Shown piece after piece: positions 45,484-54,660 of a stretch of 64,000 bases of DNA (the stretch's first letter is position 1; every line of letters starts with the position of its first letter). Both the position numbers and the translations under genes were made by a program. Under the pieces are notes generated by a model. The model was given only the letters and a program-made list of their open reading frames with translations. It did not search any database and was not told the DNA's origin. The DNA lies in the NCBI RefSeq assembly GCF_014196115.1, contig NZ_JACIDB010000003.1:186001-250000 (forward strand). Reading direction: 5' to 3'. This stretch comes from Sphingomonas aquatilis. Lineage in GTDB: Bacteria > Pseudomonadota > Alphaproteobacteria > Sphingomonadales > Sphingomonadaceae.

Positions 45484-47022
45484 ATGTCGAACATCGCGCG
45501 CCAATTGGTCGCCACCGCCACGCTCGCCCTTCTCACCGCCACCCCGGCGCTGGGCGAGACCCCCGCCGCCCCGGCAACTGCAACCGCTGCCACCCCCGCC
45601 GGACAGGCGCTGCCGCCCAAGGAGCGTGGCAATCAGGTTCCGGCCTCTCCCGTCTCCGAAGCCTATCCCGCCGAAGCGATCGGCGATGGCGTCACCAGCG
45701 GCGGCTACAACCAGTCGCGCTGGGTGGAGGACTGGCGCCGCTATCGCGACCCCAAGAAGCGCGACGACATCCTCGACCGGTTGAAGTTCATCCCGCTCGA
45801 CGGCACGGGCGACATCTATCTGACGCTGTCGGGCGAATTGCGCTTCCGCGTCAACGAAACGACCAACCCCAATCTGCGCGCGGGCGAGGCGCAGCGGCAG
45901 GACATCACGCGCATCGTAGGCGGCGCCGATCTGCATCTGGGCAGCCACGTCCGCCTGTTCGGCGAACTGGCGCATGGCGGCCTCGCCGGGCAGAATCTCG
46001 GTACGATCACCCCGCAGATGCGCAACGATCTGGTCGTCCAGCAATCCTTCGTCGACCTCACCGGTACGGTCGCGCAAGCCGACGTCGGCATCCGCTACGG
46101 TCGCCAGACCTTCGCCGACGGCCCGAACCTGATGGTCGTGCCGCGCGACAACAACACGATCTTCACCGTCTACAACGGCACCCGCGCCTGGGCGCGTGCG
46201 AAGCAGGTGCGCGTCGATCTGTTCGATTTCCATACGACCCAATTGGGCGTCGGTGGCACGGGCGACGACATCAGCGATCGCGGCCGCCGCTTCTCGGGCA
46301 TTTCCGGCGGTATCGTTCTGCCCAAGACGCTGTTCGGCGGCTCGAAGCTCTACCTCGACCCCTTCTTCTGGCGGCTGCGCAATAGTGCCGCCACCTGGGG
46401 CCGTACGACGACGCGCGAGGAACGCTTCTTCTACGGCCTGCATACGCTGGGGGACATCGGCCCGGTCAACCTCGACTGGACGGTCAATCATCAGGGCGGC
46501 CATTTTGACGGCCGGCCGATCAGCGCCTGGCTGCTGCTGTTCGCGCAAAACTATCGCCTGGGCAAGGATCGCAGCGCACCCCGCGTCGGCTTCCACGCCG
46601 ATTACGCGTCGGGCGGCGGCGCCTATACCGGCGGCACGCTGCGCAATGCGCTCGCGCCCTTCGGCAACAACATCTATTACAGCTACCAACTGTACGCGAC
46701 GCCGACCAATTTGATCGCGCTCGCGCCGACCTTCACCTTCAACCCGCTGAAGACCGTGCGCCTGTCGGCGGAATATCAGCTGAGCTGGCGCGATACGGTC
46801 CGCGATGCGGTGTATCGCGCGAATGGCACCGCCTTCGCCGGCACGCAGAATGTCCCCGGCCGCAAGATCGCCGACACCGCGCGCCTGCAAGCGGTCTGGA
46901 CGATCTCGCCCCGCGTCAGCGTCACCGGCCGCTACGAACATCTGATGGCGGGTCCGGCGCTGAAGAACGCCGGCTACAGCAGTTCGGACTTCCTCGCCGG
47001 CTGGCTCAGCCTGCGCTTCTGA
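45484..47022 (+). CDS. Alginate-export (AlgE-like) family outer-membrane porin
   Basis: A 512-residue outer-membrane beta-barrel protein. It has a signal peptide (LVATATLALLTATPALG), an Ala/Pro-rich linker, and then many alternating amphipathic strands. GDIYLTLSGELRFRVNETTNP and DVGIRYGRQTFADGPNLM resemble the alginate_exp family. The last residue is Phe in LSLRF, the standard barrel-assembly signal. The barrel family includes alginate exporters and general substrate channels. The position right after dctA suggests that it serves dicarboxylate entry, which is inference. Confidence 0.87.
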   Translation: MSNIARQLVATATLALLTATPALGETPAAPATATAATPAGQALPPKERGNQVPASPVSEAYPAEAIGDGVTSGGYNQSRWVEDWRRYRDPKKRDDILDRLKFIPLDGTGDIYLTLSGELRFRVNETTNPNLRAGEAQRQDITRIVGGADLHLGSHVRLFGELAHGGLAGQNLGTITPQMRNDLVVQQSFVDLTGTVAQADVGIRYGRQTFADGPNLMVVPRDNNTIFTVYNGTRAWARAKQVRVDLFDFHTTQLGVGGTGDDISDRGRRFSGISGGIVLPKTLFGGSKLYLDPFFWRLRNSAATWGRTTTREERFFYGLHTLGDIGPVNLDWTVNHQGGHFDGRPISAWLLLFAQNYRLGKDRSAPRVGFHADYASGGGAYTGGTLRNALAPFGNNIYYSYQLYATPTNLIALAPTFTFNPLKTVRLSAEYQLSWRDTVRDAVYRANGTAFAGTQNVPGRKIADTARLQAVWTISPRVSVTGRYEHLMAGPALKNAGYSSSDFLAGWLSLRF

Positions 47023-47038
47023 CCGCGCGGGGCCCAAT

Positions 47039-47082
47039 ACGACGATAGGCCACGTTCCGAGGGGAACGTGGCCTATCGTCGT
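47039..47082. terminator. 20-bp perfect hairpin between porin gene and tRNA-Ser
   Basis: Arms 47039-47058 and 47063-47082 are exact inverse copies of 20 bases around a 4-base loop. Placed between the porin stop and the convergent tRNA gene, it would terminate both. Confidence 0.85.
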
Positions 47083-47142
47083 CTCGAACGAGATACACGC
47101 CGCCGCTCATCGTCGGCTGAACGAACCACCTGAACAAGCAAG

Positions 47143-47232
47143 TGGCGGAGACGGAGGGATTCGAACCCTCGGTACGGTTTCCCGTACGACGCTTTAGCAA
47201 AGCGTTGGTTTCAGCCACTCACCCACGTCTCC
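47143..47232 (-). tRNA. tRNA-Ser (anticodon GCT)
   Basis: On the minus strand the sequence starts GGAGACGTGGGTGAGTGGCT, has the anticodon arm CGCTTTGCTAAAGCG with GCT in the loop, a long variable arm (CGTACGGGAAACCGTACG) typical of class II tRNAs, the T-arm GGGTTCGAATCCC and an acceptor stem closing with CGTCTCC, followed by an encoded GCCA. The 90-nt length fits tRNA-Ser. It decodes AGC and AGU. Confidence 0.97.
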
Positions 47233-47400
47233 GAGCTGCGGCGTCGGGCGGCTATAGCGAGGGTCTTTCGGGGGATCAACGGGGTTGAGGCCCGCATTCG
47301 ATCGTAATTTCGGCGCCGCCAGCCGTTCGTTCATTGCCGGGCAAGCGCCGGGGTGGTTAACGAGGGGCGGCGCCGTGTGGCGCGACGAGGGGGAATGGTG

Positions 47401-48204
47401 ATGCGGGTGATCGGTTTCGCGCTGGCGGCGAGTGCGCTGGTGGCAGCAAGTGCGCCCGCACAGGTGACGACGATCGATCCCAATCGCGCGATCGACGGCG
47501 ATCTGTCGACGCAGGGGCGGACGACATCCTCCACCCCGCGCACGGCGCCGCGCCCCACGCCGACCCCGGCTCCCTCGGTGGAGCGGGACTGGGCGGCGCA
47601 GCCGGAGACCACGGCCGGCGCGTCCGGTGCCGGCTTCACCCAGGCCCCCGCACCCGCCTATGCCGGCCAGACGACCGAGGCGCAGCAGCAGGCGCAGGCC
47701 GACGCCACGCTGAAGGCCGCCTCCACCTATCAGCGCGAAGACCTGCTTGCCGCGGGCGAGGGCGTGTTCGGCAAGGGCGCGGCCGGCCTCGCCGGCATGC
47801 TGGAAAAGGTGCTGAAGGAGCAGGGCGAGCCCAACGCCTATATCGCGGGCCGCGAGGCGGCGGGCGCGTTCGTGCTGGGCGTGCGCTATGGCTCGGGGAT
47901 CATGAGCCACAAGGTGGAGGGGCAGCAGCCCGTCTATTGGACCGGCCCGTCGGTGGGCTTCGACGTCGGTGGCGACGCGAACAAGGTGTTCGTCCTCGTC
48001 TACAACCTCTATGATACCGAAGAGCTGTTCCGCCGCTTTCCGGCGGTGGAGGGGCGGCTGTATCTGGTCGGCGGCTTCGCCGCGACCTATCTGCGCCGCG
48101 GCAATATCGTGCTGATCCCGATCCGCCTCGGCGTCGGTTACCGCGCGGGCGTCAACGTCGGCTATATGAAGATCACGCACAAGGCGAAGTGGCTGCCGTT
48201 CTGA
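47401..48204 (+). CDS. eipA: Envelope integrity protein EipA (DUF1134)
   Basis: A 267-residue exported protein of the DUF1134 family, known in Brucella as EipA and needed for envelope integrity. The signal peptide is VIGFALAASALVAASAPAQ. A Pro/Thr-rich low-complexity linker follows (about 25-95). The conserved domain (about 110-267) begins YQREDLLAAGEGVFGKGAAG and contains NAYIAGREAAGAFVLGVRYG, VYWTGPSVGFDVGGD, VFVLVYNLYDTEELFRRF and the end IPIRLGVGYRAGVNVGY. ATG 47401 is favoured over 47395 for spacing to the GAGGGGGA site. It stands alone. Confidence 0.88.
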   Translation: MRVIGFALAASALVAASAPAQVTTIDPNRAIDGDLSTQGRTTSSTPRTAPRPTPTPAPSVERDWAAQPETTAGASGAGFTQAPAPAYAGQTTEAQQQAQADATLKAASTYQREDLLAAGEGVFGKGAAGLAGMLEKVLKEQGEPNAYIAGREAAGAFVLGVRYGSGIMSHKVEGQQPVYWTGPSVGFDVGGDANKVFVLVYNLYDTEELFRRFPAVEGRLYLVGGFAATYLRRGNIVLIPIRLGVGYRAGVNVGYMKITHKAKWLPF

Positions 48205-48262
48205 TCGGTCGGGCGAGCGCTGTACTTACGTCGCAGCGACGCGCCATCCGTAATGCTTAGGC

Positions 48263-48302
48263 CCCGTCGTCATTGCTTCGCTGCGCTCGCAATGACGACG
48301 GG
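48263..48302. repeat. Family E repeat, short perfect palindrome
   Basis: A near-perfect inverted repeat of 40 bp (CCCGTCGTCATTGC and inverse), containing CTTCGCTGCGCTCGCAATG as in the longer family E copies. It lies between eipA and the convergent Mfd-like gene and could act as terminator. Confidence 0.75.
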
Positions 48303-48326
48303 GACCGTAGCCCTTTGCGGTGAAGC

Positions 48327-51300
48327 TCAGGCGAGCAGCGTCGCGATCCGCTCCATCCGTTCGCCAGCGTCGGCGATCCGCTCGGCCAGGATCAGCCGGC
48401 CGTTCTTTTCCTCCAGCCCGTCGATCTGCGCGGCGATATCGCTGTCCGCCCGCGGCGTCAGCGCCACTGCGGCCGGGCCGGCATCGATCCGTGCAACGCC
48501 ATGCGCGCGGGCCAGTTCGCGCACGCGGGCCAGCGCGATCAGCCGCAGGGCGGCGTCGGGCACGTCGCCGAACCGGTCGCGCAATTCCTCCTCGAACGCC
48601 TCGACATCCTCCACATCGCGCAATCGCGCGAGCCGGGCGTAGAGCGACAGCCGCAAATCCTCGTCCGGAATCCAGTCCGCCGGCAATTGCCCTTCCAGCC
48701 CCAAATGCAGTTCGGGCGTCCAGCGCTCCACCGTTTCCCCGCGCGCGGTGCGTAGCGCGCCTTCGAGCAGCTGCTGGTACAGTTCGACGCCGATCAGCCG
48801 CATATGCCCCGCCTGCGTCTCGCCAAGCAGGTCGCCCGCGCCGCGCATGTCGAGGTCGCGCCCGCTGATCGCGAACCCCGCGCCCAGCCGATCGAACGCC
48901 TCCAGCGTCCTGAGGCGCTTCAAGGTGCGCGGCGCGATGGCATGCTCGCCATCGGTGAACAGCAGCACCTGCCCACGCCGATGCCCGCGCCCGACGCGCC
49001 CGCGCAGCTGGTGCAACTGGGCAAGGCCGAAGCGGTCGGCATGGACGATCGCCATCGTATTGGCGCGCGGCACGTCCAGCCCAGCCTCGATGATGTTGGT
49101 CGCCAGCAAGACGTCGCCGTCGCCGCGGCCGAAGCGCACCATCGCCTCGTCGATCTCGGCGGCGGGCATCTTGCCATGCGCCTGCAACAGCTCGAGTTCG
49201 GGCACCAGCTTGGCGAGCTGGTCCGCGAGCGGCGCCATGTCGGCGATGCGCGGCACGACGACGAAGCTTTGCCCGCCGCGCGCGCGCTCCCGCAACAGGG
49301 CCGCGCGCAGCGTCTCGGGCACGAAGGCGGAGACGGCGGTGCGGATCGGCTGGCGGCGCGCCGGGGGCGTCGCGATCACCGACAGCTGGCGCAGGCCGAC
49401 GAGCGCCGCTTGCAGCGTGCGCGGGATCGGCGTCGCCGACAGCGTCAGCACATGGCCCGCCGACCCGTCGCCGGCGGACAACGCCTGCAGCTTCGCCTTG
49501 TCCGCGGCGCCGAAGCGCTGCTCTTCGTCGACGATCACCAGCGCCAGGTCGCGATAGGCGACGCCCTTGCCCGCGACCGCGCCCGTGCCGATCACGATAT
49601 GGATGCTGCCGTCCTTCAGCCCCGCCTTCACCCTGCGCGCCTCGGCGGCGGTCGACAGGCGCGACAGGCCGGCGACGACGATATCCGTGCCGGCGAAGCG
49701 CTGCGTGAAACTGTCGAGATGCTGGCGGGCGAGCACGGTCGTCGGCGCGGCGAGCGCGACCTGCTTGCCCGACAGCGCGGCGATGGCCGCGGCGCGCAGC
49801 GCGACCTCCGTCTTGCCGAAGCCGACGTCGCCGATTACCAGCCGGTCCATCGGGCGGCCGGAGGCGAGGTCGCTGCGCACCGCCTCGATCGCGAGCAGCT
49901 GGTCGGGCGTTTCGGAGAAGGGAAAGCCCGCGGCGAAGCGTTCGTAGGCGGCGGGATCGGGATCGAGCACCGGCGCCGTCCGCTCGCCGCGTTCGGCGGC
50001 GAGGTTCGTCAGCCCGCGCGCGGTTTCGGCGATCGCGGCGTCGATGCCGACGCGGCGCTCGTGCCAGCTCTTGCCGTCGAGCGTATCGAGCTTCACCGCA
50101 TCGTCCTCGGCGCCATAGCGCCACAGCCGGTCGGCGTCGGCGACGGGCACCAGCCGCACCGCGTCGCGCGCATAGACCAGCTTGATCGCGTCGCCGCCGG
50201 TCTCCCCGTCCTCCGCTAGAGTCTCCAGCCCCGCGACGGTGCCGATGCCGTGATCCTCATGGATCACCGTATCGCCGACGCGGATCTCGGTGGTCTGGAG
50301 CAGGTCCGGATCGACGCGCCGCACCGCCCCGTCGTCGCGATCCGCACGGCTGCCGATCAGGTCGGCGGCAGCGACCGCCAGCACGCCCTTCGTCGCAAAC
50401 CCGCGATCGGCGGGGGCGGCGAGCGTGAGCAGCGATCCCTTCGGCGCCTTGGCCACGGCGGTCCAGTCGTTCAGCGCGGTCGCGCTCGCGTCCACCGCTT
50501 TCTCGATCCGTTTGGTCAGGAAGCGCAGGTCGCGCGCGCTGCCCAGCAGGACGACCCGCGTGCCCGCGGCCAGCGCCGCCTTGGCGACCTTCGCGAAGGC
50601 GCGCATCGGCCCGCGCTGTTCGACGAAGCGGGGCGGGGGATCGCCCGCCTTGGGCAGAGCCTTGACGGTCCGCTCTGCCATCGCCGCGGTCCAGGCGTCC
50701 TCGTCCACCACCTCGCGCGCCGCCCGGCGGGCGCCCCGCGCGGCGGCATCCGCGCTCAGCAGCAGCAAGCGGCGGCGGCGGTCGTCCGCCGCTGGCGACA
50801 CGACGATCGTCGCATCGGGCAAATGGTCGATCAGCGTGCAGCGTGCCTCGCCCAGCGGCGGTTCGGCGACGCGGCCCAGCTCGCGCTGCGTGACGTCGCC
50901 CGTGCTACGCTGGTCGGCGGGGTCGTAGGACCGGATCGCGACGACATGGCCATCGCCCACCTCGATCCGCAGCGGCGCGTCCGCATCGGCGGGAAACACG
51001 TCCAGCACCGCGCCGCGCAGCGCCAGCTCGCCCGGTTCGTCGACCCGCTCGTCGGTGATATAGCCGAGGTCGGTCAGCGTCTCGGCCAGCGTCGCCAGAT
51101 CGCATGCGCTGCCGACCGTCACCCGCGGCGGTTCGGCATCGAAGGCTGCGGGGGCAGGGCAGGCGCGGGCGAGCGCCTCGCCGGTCGTGATCAGCGCGAT
51201 TCGCGGCCGCCGGCGCTTGGCGAGCGTGCAGCGGATGGTACGCAAGGCCGATACGCGCTGCCCGACATTGGCGGGGGAGGCGGGCGCCTCGTCCCCGGGC

Positions 51301-51539
51301 AGCGCGTCAGTGCCGGGACAGACCACCACCGTCGCCGCGGGCATCATCGCGGCGAGCGCGCGGGCCAGCGCCGCCGCGCGCACCTCGTCCGCTTCTGCCG
51401 CCAGCACGTCGCTTTTGCGCAGCAGTCCGGCCAGCCCCGCCGCGGTTTCGGCAATGCCCAGCCGTCCGTGGGGCCGGTCGTCGCCGGGGGCGAGGGTCGC
51501 GATCTCCGCGGCGGGCAGCGTACGCATGAACTGGGGCAT
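48327..51539 (-). CDS. mfd: Transcription-repair coupling factor-like translocase (Mfd family, divergent)
   Basis: A roughly 1070-residue superfamily 2 translocase. The N-terminal third is UvrB-like (GELALRGAVLDVFPADADAPLRIE). The RNAP-interacting segment begins VGDTVIHEDHGIGTVAGLE, near residue 430. The helicase has Walker A IGDVGFGKTEVALRA, VDEEQRFG, LSATPIPRTLQAAL, and HQLRGRVGRG. The C-terminal TRCF domain follows (RGAGDLLGETQAG, ELYQQLLEGAL). It is some 80 residues shorter than usual Mfd, and deviates at places (IGTV for the usual IGRY; GRGHRRGQ after motif VI). It may therefore be the cell's second, specialised copy. Start 51539 or 51527. Confidence 0.85.
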   Translation of the reverse strand: MPQFMRTLPAAEIATLAPGDDRPHGRLGIAETAAGLAGLLRKSDVLAAEADEVRAAALARALAAMMPAATVVVCPGTDALPGDEAPASPANVGQRVSALRTIRCTLAKRRRPRIALITTGEALARACPAPAAFDAEPPRVTVGSACDLATLAETLTDLGYITDERVDEPGELALRGAVLDVFPADADAPLRIEVGDGHVVAIRSYDPADQRSTGDVTQRELGRVAEPPLGEARCTLIDHLPDATIVVSPAADDRRRRLLLLSADAAARGARRAAREVVDEDAWTAAMAERTVKALPKAGDPPPRFVEQRGPMRAFAKVAKAALAAGTRVVLLGSARDLRFLTKRIEKAVDASATALNDWTAVAKAPKGSLLTLAAPADRGFATKGVLAVAAADLIGSRADRDDGAVRRVDPDLLQTTEIRVGDTVIHEDHGIGTVAGLETLAEDGETGGDAIKLVYARDAVRLVPVADADRLWRYGAEDDAVKLDTLDGKSWHERRVGIDAAIAETARGLTNLAAERGERTAPVLDPDPAAYERFAAGFPFSETPDQLLAIEAVRSDLASGRPMDRLVIGDVGFGKTEVALRAAAIAALSGKQVALAAPTTVLARQHLDSFTQRFAGTDIVVAGLSRLSTAAEARRVKAGLKDGSIHIVIGTGAVAGKGVAYRDLALVIVDEEQRFGAADKAKLQALSAGDGSAGHVLTLSATPIPRTLQAALVGLRQLSVIATPPARRQPIRTAVSAFVPETLRAALLRERARGGQSFVVVPRIADMAPLADQLAKLVPELELLQAHGKMPAAEIDEAMVRFGRGDGDVLLATNIIEAGLDVPRANTMAIVHADRFGLAQLHQLRGRVGRGHRRGQVLLFTDGEHAIAPRTLKRLRTLEAFDRLGAGFAISGRDLDMRGAGDLLGETQAGHMRLIGVELYQQLLEGALRTARGETVERWTPELHLGLEGQLPADWIPDEDLRLSLYARLARLRDVEDVEAFEEELRDRFGDVPDAALRLIALARVRELARAHGVARIDAGPAAVALTPRADSDIAAQIDGLEEKNGRLILAERIADAGERMERIATLLA

Positions 51540-51707
51540 CCTGTTGAAGGATAACCGGAAACACCCGCCCGCCCATCGCCGTTCCGCGCGTGGGCAAAAG
51601 AAGATCGCCCGCATGCCCGCGGATCGCCCTGCGCAGATGATCGTTGGCAGCGCGTCCGCGTCGCGGCATCAGACCCGCAGACACTCCTCCCTTTCACGAG
51701 AGACGCC

Positions 51708-52457
51708 ATGACCCAGACCGCCCTCATCACCGGCGCCACCGCCGGCATCGGTGCCGCCGCCGCCCAGGAATTCGTCGGCGCCGGCTGGCGCGTCATCGCC
51801 ACCGGCCGCCGCGCCGACCGGCTGGACGCGCTGAAGGCGGAACTGGGCGATGCGGTTCACACGCTCGCCTTCGACATCGCCGATGACGCCGCCACCGCCG
51901 CCGCGCTCGACAGCCTGCCCGCCGAATGGTGCGACATCGACCTCCTCATCAACAACGCCGGTCTCGCGCTCGGCACCAAGCCCGCGCAGGAGGCGAAGCT
52001 CGACGACTGGCGCACGATGATCGCGACTAACGTCTCTGCGCTCGTCGCGCTGACGCACCGGCTGCTCCCCGGCCTGATCGAACGCCAGGGCGCGATCATC
52101 AACCTGTCATCGGTCGCCGCGACCTATCCCTATACCGGCGGCAACGTCTACGGCGGGACCAAGGCGTTCGTGGAGCAATTCTCGCTGGGGCTACGCTCGG
52201 ACCTGCACGGCACCGGCGTGCGCGTCACCTCGATCGAGCCGGGCATGGTCGAAACGGAATTCACCGTCGTGCGCACCGGCGGCGATCAGGGCGCGTCCGA
52301 CACGCTCTACAAGGGCGCCGACCCGATGACCGCGGAGGATATCGCCGCGACGATGCTGTGGGTCGCGACGCTGCCGCCGCACCTTAACATCAACCGGCTG
52401 GAATTGATGCCGGTCAGCCAGTCCTTCGCCGGCTTCCAGGTCGCGCGGAAGGGGTAG
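51708..52457 (+). CDS. Short-chain dehydrogenase (YdfG-like)
   Basis: A 249-residue SDR close to the YdfG/serine 3-dehydrogenase group. It shows ALITGATAGIGAAAAQEF with the cofactor loop at residues 8-14, ATGRRADRL (Arg residues suggest NADP), LINNAGLALGTKPAQEA, the catalytic Ser in INLSSVAATYPY, and YGGTKAFVEQFS as YxxxK. The C-terminal RVTSIEPGMVETEFTVVR and HLNINRLELMPVSQSFAG are typical of this group. Members oxidise L-serine and L-allo-threonine or reduce 3-hydroxypropanal-type semialdehydes. Divergent from the Mfd-like gene. Confidence 0.88.
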   Translation: MTQTALITGATAGIGAAAAQEFVGAGWRVIATGRRADRLDALKAELGDAVHTLAFDIADDAATAAALDSLPAEWCDIDLLINNAGLALGTKPAQEAKLDDWRTMIATNVSALVALTHRLLPGLIERQGAIINLSSVAATYPYTGGNVYGGTKAFVEQFSLGLRSDLHGTGVRVTSIEPGMVETEFTVVRTGGDQGASDTLYKGADPMTAEDIAATMLWVATLPPHLNINRLELMPVSQSFAGFQVARKG

Positions 52458-52477
52458 GGGGGCGGACCAAAAACTCC

Positions 52478-52563
52478 GTTCGCCCTGAGCTTGTCGAAGG
52501 GCTGGGTGCTCCGCGCGGTGCGGTTCGTGCGTACAGGCGTGCTTTGGCAGGCTCAGCACGAAC
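52478..52563. repeat. Family D palindromic repeat
   Basis: GTTCGCCCTGAGCTTGTCG faces an imperfect inverse (TTGGCAGGCTCAGCACGAAC) around about 47 bp, between the convergent SDR and LysR genes. Confidence 0.75.
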
Positions 52564-52580
52564 GGGGGATATATGGCCCG

Positions 52581-53486
52581 TTAATCCCGCCCCGCGCACG
52601 GATCGCGCAGGTGCTGCGACAGAAAAGCGATCAGCGCCTCGACGCGCGCCGGGCGCAGCGCGCTGGGCGGGGTAACGATGTGCAGCCCGATCGGGGCCGG
52701 CGCCCAGTCCGCCAGCAGCGGCACCAGCGCGCCGCTCGCCAGGTGCGGGCCGACGATGAAGGCCGGCAGGCGCGCGATCCCCAGGCCGGCGAGCAGCGTC
52801 GGCACCAGCGCCTCGCCGCTGTTGGCGATCAGCGGCCCCTGCGGCCGGATCGCGACGTCGCTGCCGTCGGCGTGCTGGAAATGCCACGGCCCCGTGACGT
52901 TCGAATAGCCGAGCAGCCGATGCGCCGACAGCTCCGTCGGGTGCGCGGGCGTGCCATGCTCCGCCAGATAGGCTGGCGACGCGACCAGATGCGCCGCGAT
53001 ATCGCCCAGCCGCCGCGCGCGCAGGCTGCTGTCGGCCAGCTCGCCGATGCGCAGCGCGACGTCGAACCCTTCGGCAACGATATCCACCCGTGCGTCCGAA
53101 CAATGCAGGTCGATCTCGACGCCCGGATGCTCTTTCAGGAACGTCGCGAGCAGCGGGGCGACGTTGCTGATGCCGAAGCTCATCGGCGCCGCCAGCCGGA
53201 CGCGCCCGGTCGGTACGCTCGCGGCATCGCGCGCTGCTTCCTCCGCGGCGCGCGCCTCGCCCAGGATGCGCGTCGCATGGTCGGCGAGCGGTCGCCCCGC
53301 CTCGGTCAGCGCCAGCCGGCGCGAGGTGCGGTGGAACAACGACTGGCCGATATGCGCCTCCAGCCGGCTGATCGCCTTGGAGACGGTCGCCTTGCTCAGC
53401 CCGATCGCGTCGGCGGCGCCGCTGAACGAGCGATGCTCCACTACCGCGGCGAAGATCGCCCAGGCTTCCAGATCCGGCAGTCGCAT
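52581..53486 (-). CDS. LysR-family transcriptional regulator
   Basis: A 301-residue LTTR. The winged HTH is at the N-terminus (FAAVVEHRSFSGAADAIGLSKATVSKAISRLEAHIGQSLFHRT). The effector-binding domain starts about residue 90 (GRVRLAAPMSFGISNVAPLLATF). ATG 53486 is preferred to an upstream TTG and has GGGGGGA before it. Divergent from wrbA with 135 bp between the starts, the classic LTTR arrangement, so wrbA is its likely target and itself a candidate for autoregulation. The inducer is unknown. Confidence 0.9.
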   Translation of the reverse strand: MRLPDLEAWAIFAAVVEHRSFSGAADAIGLSKATVSKAISRLEAHIGQSLFHRTSRRLALTEAGRPLADHATRILGEARAAEEAARDAASVPTGRVRLAAPMSFGISNVAPLLATFLKEHPGVEIDLHCSDARVDIVAEGFDVALRIGELADSSLRARRLGDIAAHLVASPAYLAEHGTPAHPTELSAHRLLGYSNVTGPWHFQHADGSDVAIRPQGPLIANSGEALVPTLLAGLGIARLPAFIVGPHLASGALVPLLADWAPAPIGLHIVTPPSALRPARVEALIAFLSQHLRDPCAGRD

Positions 53487-53537
53487 CGATCCCCCCACAG
53501 GTTGCAACCGCCAGCCTTATCCAAAGGAACCGCTTGA

Positions 53538-53554
53538 GGAAACGATCGGTTTCC
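53538..53554. promoter_or_regulatory. Inverted repeat in the LysR-wrbA gap, candidate LysR operator
   Basis: GGAAAC (53538-53543) and GTTTCC (53549-53554) are perfect inverted arms 5 bases apart, nearly central in the divergent gap. Another GTTTCC-like motif lies downstream (GCGTTTCCG). Spacing fits a dimer site of an LTTR. Confidence 0.5.
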
Positions 53555-53621
53555 AGCGTTTCCGTTTACGCGCCGATGGGCCGACGCCATCTTGGCGGCC
53601 AAGACAGATGGAGACTTCGCG

Positions 53622-54224
53622 ATGACCAAGGTTCTGGTGCTCTATTATTCCTCCTACGGCCATATCGAGAAGATGGCCGACGCCGTCGCCGAAGGTGCGC
53701 GCGAGGGTGGGGCAGAGGTCGCCATCCGCCGCGTTGCCGAAACCGCGCCGGACGAGATCGTCAAGGCGGCCGGCTTCAAGACCGACACCGCGCACCCGCT
53801 GATCGAGGGCCCCGATGCGCTCGCCGACTATGACGCGATCATCGTCGGCGCGCCGACCCGCTACGGCCGGATGCCCAGCCAGATGGCGGCCTTCTGGGAC
53901 ACGACGGGCGGCCTGTGGTTCAAGGGTGCGCTGATCGGCAAGGTCGGCGGCGCCTTCACGTCGACCGCCAGCCAGCATGGTGGGCAGGAAACGACGCTCT
54001 TCTCGCTCATCACCAATCTGATGCACCACGGCATGGCGATCGTTGGCCTCGACTACGGCTTCCAGGCCCAGATGGGCGTCGATGAAGTTCGCGGCGGCTC
54101 GCCCTACGGCGCCACCACGATCGCCGGCGGCGACGGCTCGCGCCAGCCCCACGCCGAAGAACTCGCCGGCGCCCGCTACCAGGGCAAGCGCATCGCCGAG
54201 ACGGCGGCGAAGCTGAAGGCGTAA
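53622..54224 (+). CDS. wrbA: NAD(P)H:quinone oxidoreductase, type IV
   Basis: FMN-dependent enzyme that reduces quinones by two electrons and so avoids semiquinone radicals. The 200-residue protein has the flavodoxin-like phosphate loop [12 protein letters not shown] (residues 8-19), [16 protein letters not shown], the FMN-contacting [13 protein letters not shown] and the C-terminal [19 protein letters not shown], all typical of WrbA. ATG 53622 has GGAG 8 bases upstream. It is divergent from a LysR gene, a common control arrangement for quinone-stress enzymes. Confidence 0.95.
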   Translation: MTKVLVLYYSSYGHIEKMADAVAEGAREGGAEVAIRRVAETAPDEIVKAAGFKTDTAHPLIEGPDALADYDAIIVGAPTRYGRMPSQMAAFWDTTGGLWFKGALIGKVGGAFTSTASQHGGQETTLFSLITNLMHHGMAIVGLDYGFQAQMGVDEVRGGSPYGATTIAGGDGSRQPHAEELAGARYQGKRIAETAAKLKA

Positions 54225-54660
54225 CGGCCGCCAGACCCACCCCGTAACCTCGTTCCGGGGGGGGCTGCCTGGTGAAGGTCCGGATTTGGCTGTGCGCTCA
54301 TTCCTCCCCCGCCAGGGCGCCTCGGGATGAATGGCCCCCGGCCGTTCAAGATCATGCCGGGGGCATGATCGACCCGATGCTGTGGCGCCGCCGAAGGCGG
54401 TGACGGAGGGGGCGGACGGGGGTGTCTTCGATCATTGGGCGCGTCGTTACCTCCCCCTCCGTCATGCCTGCGGCATGCCACCTCCCCCTGGCGGGGGAGG
54501 ACTATGCCGATGCGCTGCAACGGTAAGGCTGGAGAGTCCAGCCTCCCCCTTGCGGACCGGTGGACCCCGGAACGAGTCCGGGGTGACGGGGCATTTGGGG
54601 TAAGCGTCACGCCCCCCACGCCATGATGACGCCCGCCCGCCACCGCGCTACCACCCGCGC
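54225..54660. repeat. Intergenic repeats: family C composite and a family B half-element
   Basis: No gene seen. 54300-54510 is a near copy of the composite at 3533-3760, including the three-way-junction palindrome with GGCCCCCGGCCGTTC and ATCATGCCGGGGGCATGAT. 54556-54592 carries the right half of a family B element (GTGGACCCCGGAACGAG). A degenerate left half (CGTAACCTCGTTCCGGGG) lies at about 54243, so the composite may have inserted into a family B copy. Confidence 0.75.

Noticed and set aside
43948..47037. A very long open frame (over 1000 codons) on the minus strand across dctA and the porin gene
   Set aside because: It lies fully antisense to two well-recognised genes, is His/Arg/Asp-rich with no domain, and is the expected by-product of third-position GC bias.
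47101..47142. attB-type integration site at the tRNA-Ser 3' end
   Set aside because: No direct repeat of the tRNA end and no integrase seen within the window.
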